A stretch of DNA of 64,000 nt from Clavulina sp. PMI_390 (GCA_015039315.1 WIDE01000037.1:2533-66532), one strand, 5' to 3'. Shown: positions 1-11,331, numbered from the stretch's first letter. Notes: generated by a model from the sequence alone, not told the origin. Program-made: numbers and translations.

Positions 1-1256
1 GAGTAACAGTGCTGTTATGACGAGAAGCATGAAAACATCCCGAAATTTCCACGAACATATACCCATGATTCCACATGGGCCTTCTACACAAGTCCTACAT
101 GCAACGGCGATCATGGCTCCGCCTAGGCTACTTGCCAGCTGTGCAGAATTCGGTCGAGTCGGAGATCTGGGCCGTTGTTGAGGACTAGGTTGATGTCTTA
201 ATCCTAATGTTCTATATTGTCGAAGACCCCTGGATATATCAGACGTAATGGGCGGGATTGATATCGCGTTCAGAACTCATTTCCGATTCTCCATTGGGCG
301 TACGCAAATCGGCAAGGTGCTGGCGGCCGTGATAGAGCCCTCTCAAACATAGTGAAGGGGCGCTAGGTATGCGCCTGCGAATCTAGACTTTTGACACCCC
401 CCTAGATAAAGTACCATTGGTGTGAAGGCTAGGAGATTTGCGGGCGTTGGGTGTGGGGCTCGTCACGCTGCAACTTCCCACGGTCCAGAGCAGGTTGAAC
501 CTGTAAGATGACGATGAAGGTACTGACCCGGAAGCGGCTTGAACAATTATGGGCTAACGAAGGCACCCTTTCATTCTCATCTAATGTTCCAGCTTCTGGG
601 CTTCCAAACACTTTACTACAAATTTGACATTTTCTGCTAGAGATTCATCCAGACTTACGCTATCTTAGCACTCAGGTTAGGACTCTGTTGCTCCATGTCG
701 TCAACCTCGGCCCGGCGGCTCTCCCGCTGTTATCCGCACTCCTTAGCAGGAATCCATTATGGGAAAAAAAACCCCAGTAAGGGATAGCATCGGCGCTATC
801 GTTTGGACCATCAGATGCTCCTTACGTATACTTATGGTCCCGAATTCAAGCCGTGGATCGCTCGTGCATGGTTTAGTGATGTATTCTAATGAAGCATGTG
901 GATTGATTCGCTTTGTCCCCTCCTATGTGATCAGCTTCCTTCAAAAACCGGAAGGGTTGGATTGAATGTGCATGGGTTCAGTTTGCGTCATGAGTTTATA
1001 CATTATTTCCAAAGAAAAGTCAGAAGATTCAAGGGTCACGGGAAAGAAAATTGCAAAATAATCCGGGAACGGTGATTATCTGGGTCCTTTGCCGCGATAT
1101 CCTTTCATCAGAGCAATTGATTTGTCACGGACAGCCATATTCCATACTGGTATCTGGCAAATGCCCTATTCTAGGGGCCGACTACTGTTTAATGGATTCA
1201 AAGCAGGGGACGTTCACGACCTAAGCAGATACCTTCAAAGTGGCTGATGCTTTCGA
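1..1256. other. No gene recognised at left edge
   Basis: Short ORFs occur on both strands (for example 429-611 minus and 759-965 plus), but none resembles a known family, shows intron-linked continuation, or looks like coding sequence. I see no tRNA, repeat array or transposon domain here. Confidence 0.4.
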
Positions 1257-1781
1257 TCAAGCAAGGCTTGTAGCAGTTGTTATAGTACTAGTGCTAGTGG
1301 AGCTGCTAGTAGAACTACCTGGTGGATTGGTGGTGGTGCCATACCCAACTGGGAGGCCTATTTTCCGATCAAAAGAGAGTTCGGCGTGCAGCCGTAGGAT
1401 GTCAGCCTCATACGAGTAGTGTCTGGATCCTAGATTTAAGCAGCAACATACATTCATAATAGTCTATCAGGATGGACTCGAGTAAGTAAAAGGCTGCTGC
1501 ATTTATCAGGTGTACATCGCTTTCAGCGTACGTACATAGATTGAAGACTGTGCAAACATATGGTGCCTCACAAACGGTTTCACCTAACCAACCAATCCCA
1601 CCACCTGTGAATTCATGTGGCGCAGTTGTGGGGGCCAAGTGGTCAGTATTGTGAGTCTCCAATACCGTTCTGCAGACAAAAGAGTACAACATTGTGAATG
1701 TTCGGGGAGTCCTTGAGCATTGACGCTCGTGATAGAAGCTAGCACGCCTAGAAGTAGAGCTGGCGTGCATAAATTCTTCAT
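1257..1781 (-). CDS. Secreted stand-alone CBM1 mini-protein (90 aa, no catalytic domain)
   Basis: Four exons on the minus strand (1781-1691, 1604-1536, 1463-1452, 1357-1257) with GT-AG introns join in frame to 273 nt, giving 90 residues and a TGA stop. Residues 1-22 form a signal peptide (MKNLCTPALLLGVLASITSV). A family-1 carbohydrate-binding module follows (HSQCGGIGWLG, then CEAPYVC, then a YYYEC end). The protein finishes in a Ser/Thr-rich linker of the kind that normally leads into a hydrolase domain, but it stops there. The CBM1-GH5 gene at 4309-6234 is a clear paralogue with the same start (MKN), the same intron positions and the same 12-nt third exon. The module should bind cellulose outside the cell. 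It may be a functional orphan CBM or a gene that recently lost its enzyme part. Intact splice sites and a TATA box favour a live gene. Confidence 0.65.
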
Positions 1782-1875
1782 GTCTGGTATGGTGAGGTGG
1801 AAAGGCGACTGGAATCTAATCCACCCGGTTGGGTGGTAGGTAGTTGAGGGATCCGACGTCGCATGGTTGCTGCAG

Positions 1876-1884
1876 AATATATAC
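1876..1884 (-). promoter_or_regulatory. TATA-like box of the CBM1 mini-protein gene
   Basis: The minus strand reads GTATATATT about 95 nt upstream of the ATG at 1781. The CBM1-GH5 paralogue has its TATA box at about the same distance (100 nt), which supports a retained core promoter. Inference from sequence only. Confidence 0.45.
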
Positions 1885-2451
1885 TTTTTTTTGGTCCAGC
1901 ACGGCTTGGCGAAATCTCAGCAGTGATCGTTTTCCGATGTTGTAGGTGGTCAGTCTATTCTTAACTTTCTTCTAATAACGTCAGAGCACACTGCTGATAT
2001 TACATGGAACTGGTAGCCGCCCGATATTTCAACGAAGATATGGCTGCCATTCCCGCAGAGTTTTGGATGTACATCCTACATGGGATGGTTATCGTGACCC
2101 ATTTGCCGCCGGCAGTGTGGAAAGTCAGTCGGTAATGTCGGAACTTTGAGCGGAGGTTTGAAGGCCGCTATATGACCCTAACAAGCGCCTCGGGTTTGGA
2201 AATCCGCGATCGTCATAGCCTGTAGAATATCAAACGCAAGTGGTGGACCTGGGTCCAAGACTACGGAAGCCATAGAACGTGAGCAAGTGAACTTGGCGGC
2301 TCAAAGAGCTCGGAAGTTTTGGCGATTTGGCACCAGAAGAGACGTATCCAGAGCGATCAAATGAGCAGTTCGGCATACAAGCGTTTGAGAGTCCAGGATA
2401 TTGGGTGCTGTTTGGAGGAGCTGCGATTAGTAGCCGCGTATAGAGATCGGG

Positions 2452-2497
2452 TACATCAGCAAACATCGATCGCCTAGTTTGGTCGGTTGAATCAGTC
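2452..2497 (-). repeat. Inverted dispersed repeat, copy 1 (46 bp)
   Basis: Read on the minus strand, this matches 4051-4096 on the plus strand at 42 of 46 positions. Both copies contain GGCGATCGATGTTTGCTGAT. The copies lie 1.6 kb apart in opposite orientation. They could be internal pieces of a degraded mobile element, but no transposase or reverse transcriptase domain lies between them. Confidence 0.6.
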
Positions 2498-4050
2498 ATG
2501 ACTTGCTCAACCGCCAAACGACCCAACATATGTCCCTAGTTAAGACTAGCATTCTAGTTGGCAGTTTTGCTAGTTTGATGGTTTGAGGTTGCGAGTTGAG
2601 TCATTTGGCTCGGTTCACGGTTGTGGGTCAGACCAGTTGGAGTAGTTGTATCGATTCAGAGCAGTATAAGATAGAATATGATTCGCGCCAAGGTGTAAGT
2701 TACATGACAAGGTGCAGATACTACAGTAACACAGGCATAACGACACGCGAGAACCACACATGGTACAACGGCCAATGCAAGGGCAGGTGCTGCAACGTCG
2801 AAGAGTGGGTCCAGCCTATAAGATATAGATAAGCGATGTGGCAATCGTAAAAAATTGCGGAACCTCGCGTACCAAGTATGCCTCCCAAGTCAATTGGCTT
2901 AGGATTTGATCAGCTCCGCCACCCTGGTCTTCCGAAGGTCGAAGAGAACCTATCTGGAATTAGAAGCGCAGATTGTCAACCTTCGGCGCCAATAATTCAG
3001 GAATGGACTAAGTAGAGTTACCTGTCACGAGAGAAAAACGCGCCATAAGATAACTGAACAAGGAAGCGAGCTCCGGTCGCGAGGAGCTTTCTGCTACTAG
3101 CTGGGGCGCTGGGCCGATTGGTGGTTCAGATCATCTGTTCAAACTGAAAAAAAAAGGTAGGAAGAAATGATGTTTTCAGTCTCAGTCCGAAAAAGCCTAT
3201 ATTGGCGGTACACGCGCACCGAAAAATTCTTAAACGATGAAAGATAATCTATATCCAGAAAACGATTGTTACATATCATTCGACCTGTTCATGGCGGCAA
3301 GTCGACTCACCAGCACGGAGCATCTTATGAGTTCGTCGAGCAACCACAGTCTATCCTAGACACAGGTGAGGGACTGCTTGTCTCGAGAAAAGAATTATCG
3401 TGTTTGAGGGAAAATATGACGCGCTGCGCTGGATCGCAGATTTGATGCTAGACATGAAGACGGACACAGACGAGTCGAGGAAAGCAGATGCATCAACATA
3501 TTTACAGGTGTTGTCTTCGCGCAAACAGTTGGAGCCAGATATTCCCTCGAATATCCACCGATTGCATAGCCATCCGCCTAGACAACCCGCGCCGGCATCC
3601 ATCCTATCGCATTCAATAACACCACTAGCCTAGATATAGACGACCATGTGACCTTCACGATAATGTTTCTGTATTGCCTATGCGCCTTCTTGTCCGATTC
3701 GCTCATCTCTATGCTCGTTAGCGCAGCGCGCACTCGGCGTGGGTGTCTTGGGAATTTGGATTCACCACATTATTTACTATTTCGTCGAAAAATGACTTTA
3801 GCACTATGCTAGCCTATCATGCATGTAAATACACTTTGGAAATCCCATGGACTTTTGGAGCGCTGTTGCTGACCGCATGGCCAAGAATAGTCAGTGGAGT
3901 CCGGGTTAACACCAGACCTCTTAAGGTCTATGAACATGAGTTCGTAGGTTTGGTGGGTTTGAGAGTTCACAACTCACGCAACTTCACCAACTCACGAACG
4001 GATAACAGTGTTTGGAGGGTTTCAACTGGTTGTCAGGTTGACGGGTTCCT
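2498..4050. other. Interval between inverted repeats, no gene recognised
   Basis: Several 60-100 codon ORFs occur on both strands (for example 2596-2832 plus and 3400-3633 plus), none with a recognisable domain or signal peptide. The interval could be a remnant of a non-autonomous element, but I find no direct evidence such as target-site duplications. Confidence 0.3.
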
Positions 4051-4096
4051 GACTCACTCAACCGGCCAAACTGGGCGATCGATGTTTGCTGATGTA
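4051..4096 (+). repeat. Inverted dispersed repeat, copy 2 (46 bp)
   Basis: Partner of 2452-2497 (42/46 identical, opposite orientation). It sits inside a spurious-looking 155-codon ORF (3743-4210) whose similarity to the minus-strand ORF at 2230-2529 comes only from this repeat. Confidence 0.6.
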
Positions 4097-4308
4097 GGCA
4101 CCGAGGTTAAGAGGATCAGTGGCGAGGAACAGCTCATGATGAGCATGGATGGCCATTATCACGGGATGACGTCGCAAATACTGTTTCGGAGTGAACCCCA
4201 AGGATTTTGACGATCACTGATATGCTTTGCACACTTATGTTAGGCATTATCGCTGGTTGTTGAAATTTGAGCTATATATTAGTCTTTCTACTTCAACCGC
4301 TTGAGAAT

Positions 4309-6234
4309 TTATGGAACATAGAGCTTGAACGCGTCAGTGATGAGCTCAACATCAGTCCACGTCGATCCGCTCTTGGTTGGTGTCAGAGTCAGCGTGTATG
4401 TAGAATCAAATGAGCCGGCCGCCCAGCCAACATAGCCCAAGAATACTACATCGCCCATAAGGTAAGTCCATAGTATCAGATTAAGTTGAAATCGTAAAGA
4501 CGTACCATCTGAATTCTCGCTGACGAATTGCAGCTGGGAGTTGAGGTAGGTAACGCACGAAGCGGTATTCCCTCCTCCGGTTTCCGTGTTGAGTGCTTGA
4601 CGGCCATTGCACCTCAACCACGCCGCAAGGGGCGCAAAAGCATCCGCAATATTGTCTGTTACACAGGTAGAGGAGGTACCGGAGTTGTCCGAGTCAAGGT
4701 ACTACAGGTCACAACTTCGTGAGTATGTGCCAGAGCAAACGCAGCGCCTCAATGGCGGAAATAATATACCTTGTGCACATCGAACACGAGATTGGTGAAG
4801 CTTCCGTCTGGGTTCTTGACCGTACTCAACGCCGCCGCAGACCCGTCGCTGATGAATGTGCCAGCAGACGTCCAGTCATTTCCTGGAAGCAGAATGATTT
4901 GTGACGTCGCCCCAGCATTACGAATGGCCGTAACCACCAGCTGGACCGTCGCTGCCCATGTCTACAGAAATTGAGGCAAACAATCGAGATGAGGGAGTGG
5001 AATGCAAAAGGGAAGTAAACGAAACTACACACGGTGACGGAACTTAGGTCATGTGGCTCATTCATGACGCCGAACATGATCTTGCTCTGGGACGCATATT
5101 TCGTGGCGAGTTGCGTCCAAAGGCTGACGAATTGATCATTGGTCGGTCCGCCTTGTCCAATAATCCCTCCATCCCACTATATGGATCGACATTGAAGATC
5201 AGCTATCAAATGTCCAGTGCGCATCTTTCGATTATCTTGGCGGGAATGAAGGGGACTTACGCGAGCATAGTTATGAATATCGATAATACAGTATGCTCCA
5301 GTGGCCAAGCAACCCTGCACCAGTTCGTCGTATGTAGCAGTGTTAGAGGCGTCAAGGGTGCCGCCCAAGACGTTGTTGACGAGATATTGCCACCCTACTG
5401 GTAGCCTGAAGATGTTGAATTTATCATCCTGTTATATGCCACAACACCTTGTGAGCTCACTGACGCCAAATACAGGCAACAGGTATGGTGGACTCACATT
5501 GACAAAGTGTTGCATCTGCCCAATCCCATCCGGGTTGCCTAGGCTTGCCAGAGGAGGGTAGGTCCCACTCGTGCCGGTAATCACACAAGTCCCATCCGTG
5601 CCACACCCAAAATCGAACCCTGCAATATTCACACCAGCGTATGCGACCTTGCCTGCGGAAGCTGGTGCCGTGGAGCAAGCAGCACCAGTGGCAGTTGTTG
5701 TTGCAGAGCCGCTCGTCGAGCTAGCCTTGGTTGTCGTGGTGGTAGCCTTGGTCGTAGTACTGCTGGTGGCGCTGGTAGTGGTTCCTGACCCACCCGTTGT
5801 CGTGCCAGAACCGGCAGTGAGACCTATATATAATGCAGTAGATGGGCGGGTCCCAGGAGTCTCTGTTAGTCCGCACTGGATGTTAGATATCGATTGTTCA
5901 GAGACGTACACTGGAAGTAGTCTAGTACAACGTAATGAATAAGAAAGCGAACATGAAGCCATTTCTTTTGTAGAATTTACTCACAAGCATTGATTACTGT
6001 GCAAGCGTACGGAGAAACACAAGACGTCGAGCCTGTGTAGCCAATCCCGCCACCTAAGGATTGGAGTAGAGCAGCCAAGCAGTTGAGTGGTATGCCCGGC
6101 AAACACAGGTGCCAGTCATCATAACGACTGCAGGCCCAAGACTAACATTGTCCATACTCAGCGACCTGAGCACTCACGCTCGCAGCTAGAGCTATCGCGC
6201 CTAGAAGCGCGGTCGATGTACGCATATTCTTCAT
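4309..6234 (-). CDS. CBM1-GH5 endo-beta-1,4-glucanase (GH5 subfamily 5 type)
   Basis: Secreted cellulase that cleaves internal beta-1,4 bonds of cellulose. The minus-strand coding sequence is split by several short introns and joins to roughly 400-430 residues. In order: signal peptide (MKNMRTSTALLGAIALAASV), CBM1 (GQCGGIGYTG, SPYACTVINAYYFQC), a long Ser/Thr linker, then a GH5 domain starting GVNIAGFDFGCGTDGTC. Conserved blocks follow: FRLPVGWQYLV, IDIHNYARW, the acid/base Glu in MNEPHD, LPGNDW, VFDVHK, the nucleophile Glu in TETGGGN, and YVGWAAGSFD near the C-terminus. All joins stay in frame, so the gene looks intact. Exon 3 is a 12-nt microexon (5910-5921) completing the CBM1. The start was chosen because the signal peptide begins there. 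The order and motifs match fungal Cel5A/EGII enzymes. The nearby CBM1-only gene at 1257-1781 is a paralogue. Confidence 0.93.
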
Positions 6235-6334
6235 GTCAGCCCTAGTCCACTTTCTAACCGTAGATTAATTCCTCAAGAAGATCTTGCAAGAAGAAAAGCG
6301 AAGTGGAGATCGACCCTCATGGATGGATGGAGTG

Positions 6335-6342
6335 CTTATATA
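6335..6342 (-). promoter_or_regulatory. TATA box of the GH5 cellulase gene
   Basis: TATATAAG on the minus strand, about 100 nt upstream of the ATG at 6234. Typical of inducible secreted-enzyme genes; no other box of this quality lies closer. Confidence 0.5.
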
Positions 6343-7283
6343 GCCCATGAAAGTTACAAATAGTATGAGTTAGCGATTGCCAGCTCACGGGAGAGCTACA
6401 GGCGTGATATCTCCCCGAAATGCGCCCAGGCGTTGATGAGCAATATTGCTCATCACATCACTTTACGACGCGTATGACACTAGCACCAGTCGAGAAGACG
6501 CGCCCGATTTTCGGTGGACGATCCCTTCCTCGAAACAATCTAATACAGATCACAAGCCCGACGGCGTCAATAGAAGACTATGGTTGACGCGAGGAAACCC
6601 CACCTGAATAGGGCGAGCTATTATTAGACTGCTGCCAAGTGGCAACAGCGATAGCACTAGATAACTATGATATAGGCGCAGCAATGGTTCGGGGACACCG
6701 AAAATCTAACGAAGAAACACCCAGAGTCGCAAAGCACAAGCTTAAGTGGCTTGTACCATTCTCGGTGATCGTAGACTCGTCCGAGGCTTGGGGTGTTACC
6801 GAAATGACGGCTTAGTTTCGAGACCAATAAGCGTTGATATCACATGGTTCCGTGGTTTCAGAAGAGCTCCAGCGAGATAATACCCCGTAGGGACCTTACA
6901 TCACCAACAGTGCTTGAGACAGACTGCTCGTGAAGCCTTGGTATGCCAGAGGCTGAAAGCGAGATTGACATTAGCACAATATAGATGAACAAGAGAGTTG
7001 CAGATAGGGTACACGTAATTTTCTTCACGATACCTTGCCTTATGGTTGCCAATACCACATAGATTGGCAGAGTTGGCTGGTTATCGTGCGAGGGCAAGCT
7101 CAGAATGCCTAAGTGATAGCCCAGAAGTTACAGAGAAGTTAGTATCAAGTCCAGTGAAAAGTTGCTAGTAGGATGTTGATGAGGATATCCTTCTGAATTG
7201 GGGCGGACGTCAGCTCAACAAGGCTCTGGCTCGTTTTCGGAACCGGCCGCAGCGAGCCCCGAACCACCAACTACCAGCGCACA
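6343..7283. other. Intergenic between GH5 and RPB12
   Basis: Holds the upstream region of the GH5 gene and the promoter of RPB12. A 79-codon minus-strand ORF (6858-7097) with a hydrophobic stretch was considered, but it has no recognisable family and no supporting splice structure. Confidence 0.4.
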
Positions 7284-7657
7284 ATGAGCCAAGTACAGGG
7301 ACAAGACACGACGAACCAGGGATCGAATTTACCTCCGCAACGCGTTGAAAATATTACCTATCTATGTGCTGGTCTGTGTTTTTGCGCTCCTCCGCTGTCG
7401 ATTGCGGATCATTGCTGAGGAAATCTTCTCTGACCTTCTTGTGGCTTCGTCGCATGTAGACTGCAGCGCTGAAAACAGCATCAAAACTCGCGAACCAATC
7501 CGCTGCAAAGAGTGCGGCCACCGTATCATGTACAAGAAGCGAACCCGGAACAGTGAGTGTCCCCACTCTTACTCTCCGTCTTCCTCACCGTTGGTACTGA
7601 CAAGTGGTGGCATCAACCTTTCTTCTACCACAAGTGGTGCAATTCGAGGCTCGGTAG
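7284..7657 (+). CDS. RPB12: RNA polymerases I/II/III shared subunit RPABC4 (Rpb12), 67 aa
   Basis: Small zinc-ribbon subunit shared by all three nuclear RNA polymerases. Three exons (7284-7371, 7460-7552, 7635-7657) join to 204 nt. The product has a short variable N-terminus, then [25 protein letters not shown] and the terminal MVQFEAR. Four zinc-binding cysteines (CxxC...CxxC) and the invariant basic block are present, as in yeast and human orthologues, and the length is in the family range (58-70 residues). The first intron falls within the first CxxC pair. The last exon is only 23 nt, and a second acceptor 30 nt upstream would also keep frame. It converges on the GPATCH11-like gene. Confidence 0.93.
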
Positions 7658-7965
7658 GGATGCGAGATCGAAGAGATGATATTTTGTCGTCTCTGTCGGG
7701 GCGTAGACTTCTTTGCTCGATGTATGCTCTTGAGTGAGTCAGCTCGATGAAGCATCATGAACCCCTCATCATCTCTGGGATCAACCTTGTAGGGCATGAC
7801 GCAATAGAAGAGTATTTTACTCATGTATTCTGGGCAGAATCTGATATAATAATAGCATTACCCTCACGCTTCACGACCCCACGTTAGGTGTGACTGGCAT
7901 GAACGACCATCTTGCGACTTTGACACATTAATGCTATTACTCTAAAGGTGTTATTAAGCGACCTT

Positions 7966-9458
7966 TTAATCATGGGCATCTTCCTCCTTTCCAGGACAAG
8001 AGCCCACCATATCCTCTTGGCTATCATACTGCGTTCCGCACCAGAAGCAATATGCGTATTTATCTCTGAGATATTCCAACACCCTCTCCAGCCTTTCCTT
8101 TGCCTATATTGAAGAATGAATCGCACAATTAGACTTTGGGAAGTCGTGAACTCGCAATTGCGGCCACTCACCGAGAGATTGAGGAACTCTCTTGCTTCCG
8201 CTACTTGCTCAGACGTGAACTCGAGAGAGCTGATGTCCGCATCGTAATCAGGTTCACCATCGTCCGTCCCTTTCCTATTTGAGCTAAATGGACGCCCCAC
8301 AAATGAATCTTCCCCATCGTCATTAGCTTGCTGTAGTGCATCGCGACGCATCTGATCACGGAGTTTGGCAGCATAAGAAGCGCCCTCCATTCGAGACGCT
8401 TGATTTGATGGAGGTTTGCGCCGTCGGGATGCCCCAGGATCGTCATCGTCCCCGTCAAGGAGTTCGGGAGGCTCCTCGGTTGGCGCAAGGGAATCAATCA
8501 GTTCGTCATTAGCAGAGGCACTCATGTCATCGAGAGCTGCTTCACGGGTGAACGCTTCAAGGAGCTCTGGAGGGCACGAATTGGGGTTTTTAGGGTTGAG
8601 CCAAAGAACGTTGAACTATGTAGAAAGAATAGAAAAAGGAACGAGGTGATGAGGGGCATGGAATTTTAGCAGAATTGGAAGGACTCTCACCCTCATTCCC
8701 CCCTTCTTTTCATCTAGAGATACGCATGTTCTCGTAGCAGCCGTAAGGCGAGCCTCCGCCCGACGATCCTCATACTCAAGACGCGTACGCTCGCGGAACT
8801 GCTCAGCTGTCTCGTTCTCCTGTGCTTCAGTGCGAGCTTTCTTGGGTGATGGCGCATAGGGATTTGCCCTAGAGCCCGAGACTTGCGAGCGCCTTTGCCC
8901 AATCCCGGTTCTGCCTGGCAATTATTGCTTCAGCAAGTAATACAAGGAGCGGTTTGTGGAGACAACCTCACCTGCCCAAAAATCGACACGAATAGGCTCT
9001 GTCCGATGAGCCCCCGAAGAAGTGGAAGGTTCCGATTCCTCGTGTTCCTCCGCTCCCGCTTTCCTCTTCATTCCCAGGCCAGAGGTATTTGGCTCAAGGG
9101 AGGTGAGAGGAGGCAAACTTGTGGCTGAGCTGGAACCAGCAGCAGACTCGCTCTTGCCAAGACTCTGCCCCGGTTTGAAACCCATCTTCATCATCATCCC
9201 TAATGCCTTATTCTTGCCCATACCCGCAGCCTCCTGCTCTTTAGCTTTGTCAAATAGACTGGTGTTCAGTCCCTCCTCAACGATCTCGCGTCGGCTCTTC
9301 TTGCGCCCGGCAGCATTCTTGGCCTCAGCTGCGCGCAAAGCCTGTTTCCGCATCTCACTGTATGTGGTTGGCTTGGAAGCATTACGGTTCTTGGAGGAGG
9401 ATGAAGTATCGCCGAGAAGAAACTTGTCAGATAGATAGTCATCTTCGTCGTCAGACAT
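7966..9458 (-). CDS. GPATCH11: G-patch domain protein, GPATCH11-like (430 aa)
   Basis: Four exons (9458-8972, 8914-8691, 8615-8172, 8103-7966) join exactly to 1293 nt. The N-terminus (MSDDEDDYLSDKFL) and a G-patch (MMMKMGFKPGQSLGKS through SGLGMKRK) are typical of GPATCH11. A basic/acidic middle part contains an EQFRERTRLEYEDRRAEARL helix. The C-terminus has a DUF4187-type zinc-knuckle segment (YAYCFWCGTQYD, then SCPGKEEDAHD). G-patch proteins bind and activate DEAH-box RNA helicases; the vertebrate relative is nuclear and reported near splicing and kinetochore factors. The start was chosen because it matches the family N-terminus; an upstream in-frame Met at 9674 would overlap the RRP8 promoter. 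It is divergently transcribed from RRP8, with 216 bp between start codons. Confidence 0.85.
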
Positions 9459-9674
9459 TGCAGGAGTGGGGTTGGAATAGGAGGGGTTTCGCGAGAGATT
9501 TGGAAGAACCCGAGGAAGGATAGGTGATGTCACAGAAGGATCACGGCAGAGGATGGAGTCAACTTGACCATCGATGCAGTGTGTCACTCTATTGACACCT
9601 GTGCGATTCGCGCTCCTCGACCCAAACACCCAATTCATCCTGCGAAATTTCTTGCCATCGTTCCCGCCACGCAC

Positions 9675-11331
9675 ATGTCGCTCTTTGAAGCTCCTGGCTG
9701 GGACAGCGGCGCCAGTTCAATTACTTCTGCCTCATCATCAACGAGGAAAAATAATAAACGAAAAAGAGGCGCGGGTGCCACCACCGATGAGGATGGACCC
9801 TCCCCAACCCAACGCAGCGCTTCTGTATCCACTAGCAACTCTCAGAATCTCCAAAAACTTATGCAAAAGATGAAGATAGAAAAGAACGCCAAAAACTCCG
9901 CGATGGAACGCCTCAAACCCTCGGAGAGCGTGCAGAAATTTTTGAAAGCGCGTAAGAGGGCTGCTCCTCCTATCGGGGGTTTGCCTCCTATCTTGACCTC
10001 TATGGAACCCCCGAGCACTTCATCTCCCCAATCTGCCGATGGTACCTCGTCTTCATTCTCATGGAGTCAGCCCCCGCCAAGCAAGAAACCACGAATGCGG
10101 AGAGAGGAGAGCGATGTCTTCCCACCTTCTTCCGCAGGTGACGAGACCGATCCATCTTTTGTTGCTGAGATCAAAAAGAAAAAGCGCACCAAGAAGTCCC
10201 GCAGACAAACTTCCGATTCTACATCAGCCAAACCCGTTATTACAATGCTTGGCGGAACGGAAACAACATCGGAAGCAGACCAAGATTCCGGGATGGAAAC
10301 GACACGATTGGGCTCTACTTCTACCTCGATACGCAACCCTTCGAAAGCCTCGGTCGATATAGAAACTACCTCCGATGAGTATGCAGGATTGACGAAAATG
10401 CAGCGGGAGATGAAGCAAAAATTGAGCGGAGGTCGCTTCAGGTGAGGTGGTGAAATGGTTCAAGATATCATGCGCTGAATCATTAAACGTTTGGCAGGAT
10501 GATAAACGAGCTCTTGTACAAGTCTGAAAGCTCCTCAGCACATGAGTTAATGCGAGATGATCCTTCTACATTCCACGATGTGCGCTGCATCTCAATACCC
10601 TCACATTGGCAAAAGTTGACTCTTCTCTAGTACCATGTTGGGTTCCGGAATCAAGTCCAATCCTGGCCGACAAACCCAGTCGACTACTTTACCCAGTCTA
10701 TCTCCAGCACGCACTCTGCCAAGTCAACAGTTATCGTGGACTTGGGCTGTGGAGATGCCGCTCTTGCTAAGCAACTAGCAAAGCAAGGCTTCAAGGTTCT
10801 CTCTTTTGACCTCGTATCCGATGGCGAATGGGTTACGGAAGCGGACATCTGTGACAAAATACCTCTTCCAGGGAAGGAGGAGACGGACAGCGCCCAGATC
10901 GTGGATGTCTGCGTTTGTGCACTTAGTTTGATGAGCACAAACTGGTTGAGATGCGTACGAGAAGCTCGGCGTATTCTCAAGATGAAGTGGGTGTGAGTTT
11001 CCTTGCCATGTCTTACCGTGCTGATTATTTTACTGTAGAGGCGAGTTTGATATTGCAGAGGTGACCAGTCGGTTTCCGGACATCAATGGATTTGTGGCCT
11101 TGATTTCATCTGTGGGGTTCGAACTGGTCAAAAAGGTAAGCTGGTGCCGATCCCCAATTTGAGCTTCTTATTCACCGAACCGATCTGTTGTAGACCGAAC
11201 CGAGCTCGCACTTTACGATCTTCAAATTCCGCAAAGTGCCTCTGCCAAAACCGCTCACGCGAAAAGATTGGGCCTCGCTTGAGACCAGATCTAAAGAGCT
11301 CCTTACGCCGTGCGAGTACAAGCGTCGATGA
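9675..11331 (+). CDS. RRP8: 25S rRNA adenine N1-methyltransferase Rrp8 (about 479 aa)
   Basis: Nucleolar SAM-dependent enzyme that makes m1A in large-subunit rRNA (yeast Rrp8 m1A645; human nucleomethylin). Five exons (9675-10441, 10498-10579, 10631-10986, 11039-11135, 11194-11331) join to 1440 nt. The N-terminal 250 residues are a low-complexity Lys/Ser-rich nuclear region. The catalytic part starts near GGRFRMINELLYK and has YHVGFRNQVQSWPTNPVD, SAM motif I VDLGCGDA (about residues 319-326), FDLVS, VCALSLMSTNW and a C-terminal HFTIFKFRK strand. The start MSLFEAPGW resembles Rrp8 N-termini; an upstream ORF Met at 9564 lies in the shared promoter and is unlikely. Exon 3 has two in-frame donors 6 nt apart (ends 10986 or 10992); the shorter aligns better with the family spacing. 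Confidence 0.93.

Noticed and set aside
3743..4210. 155-codon plus ORF with similarity to the ORF at 2230-2529
   Set aside because: The similarity is explained entirely by the inverted DNA repeat, not by a shared protein.
6858..7097. Possible small membrane protein on the minus strand
   Set aside because: One hydrophobic stretch but no family, no upstream promoter signal and no conserved start context.
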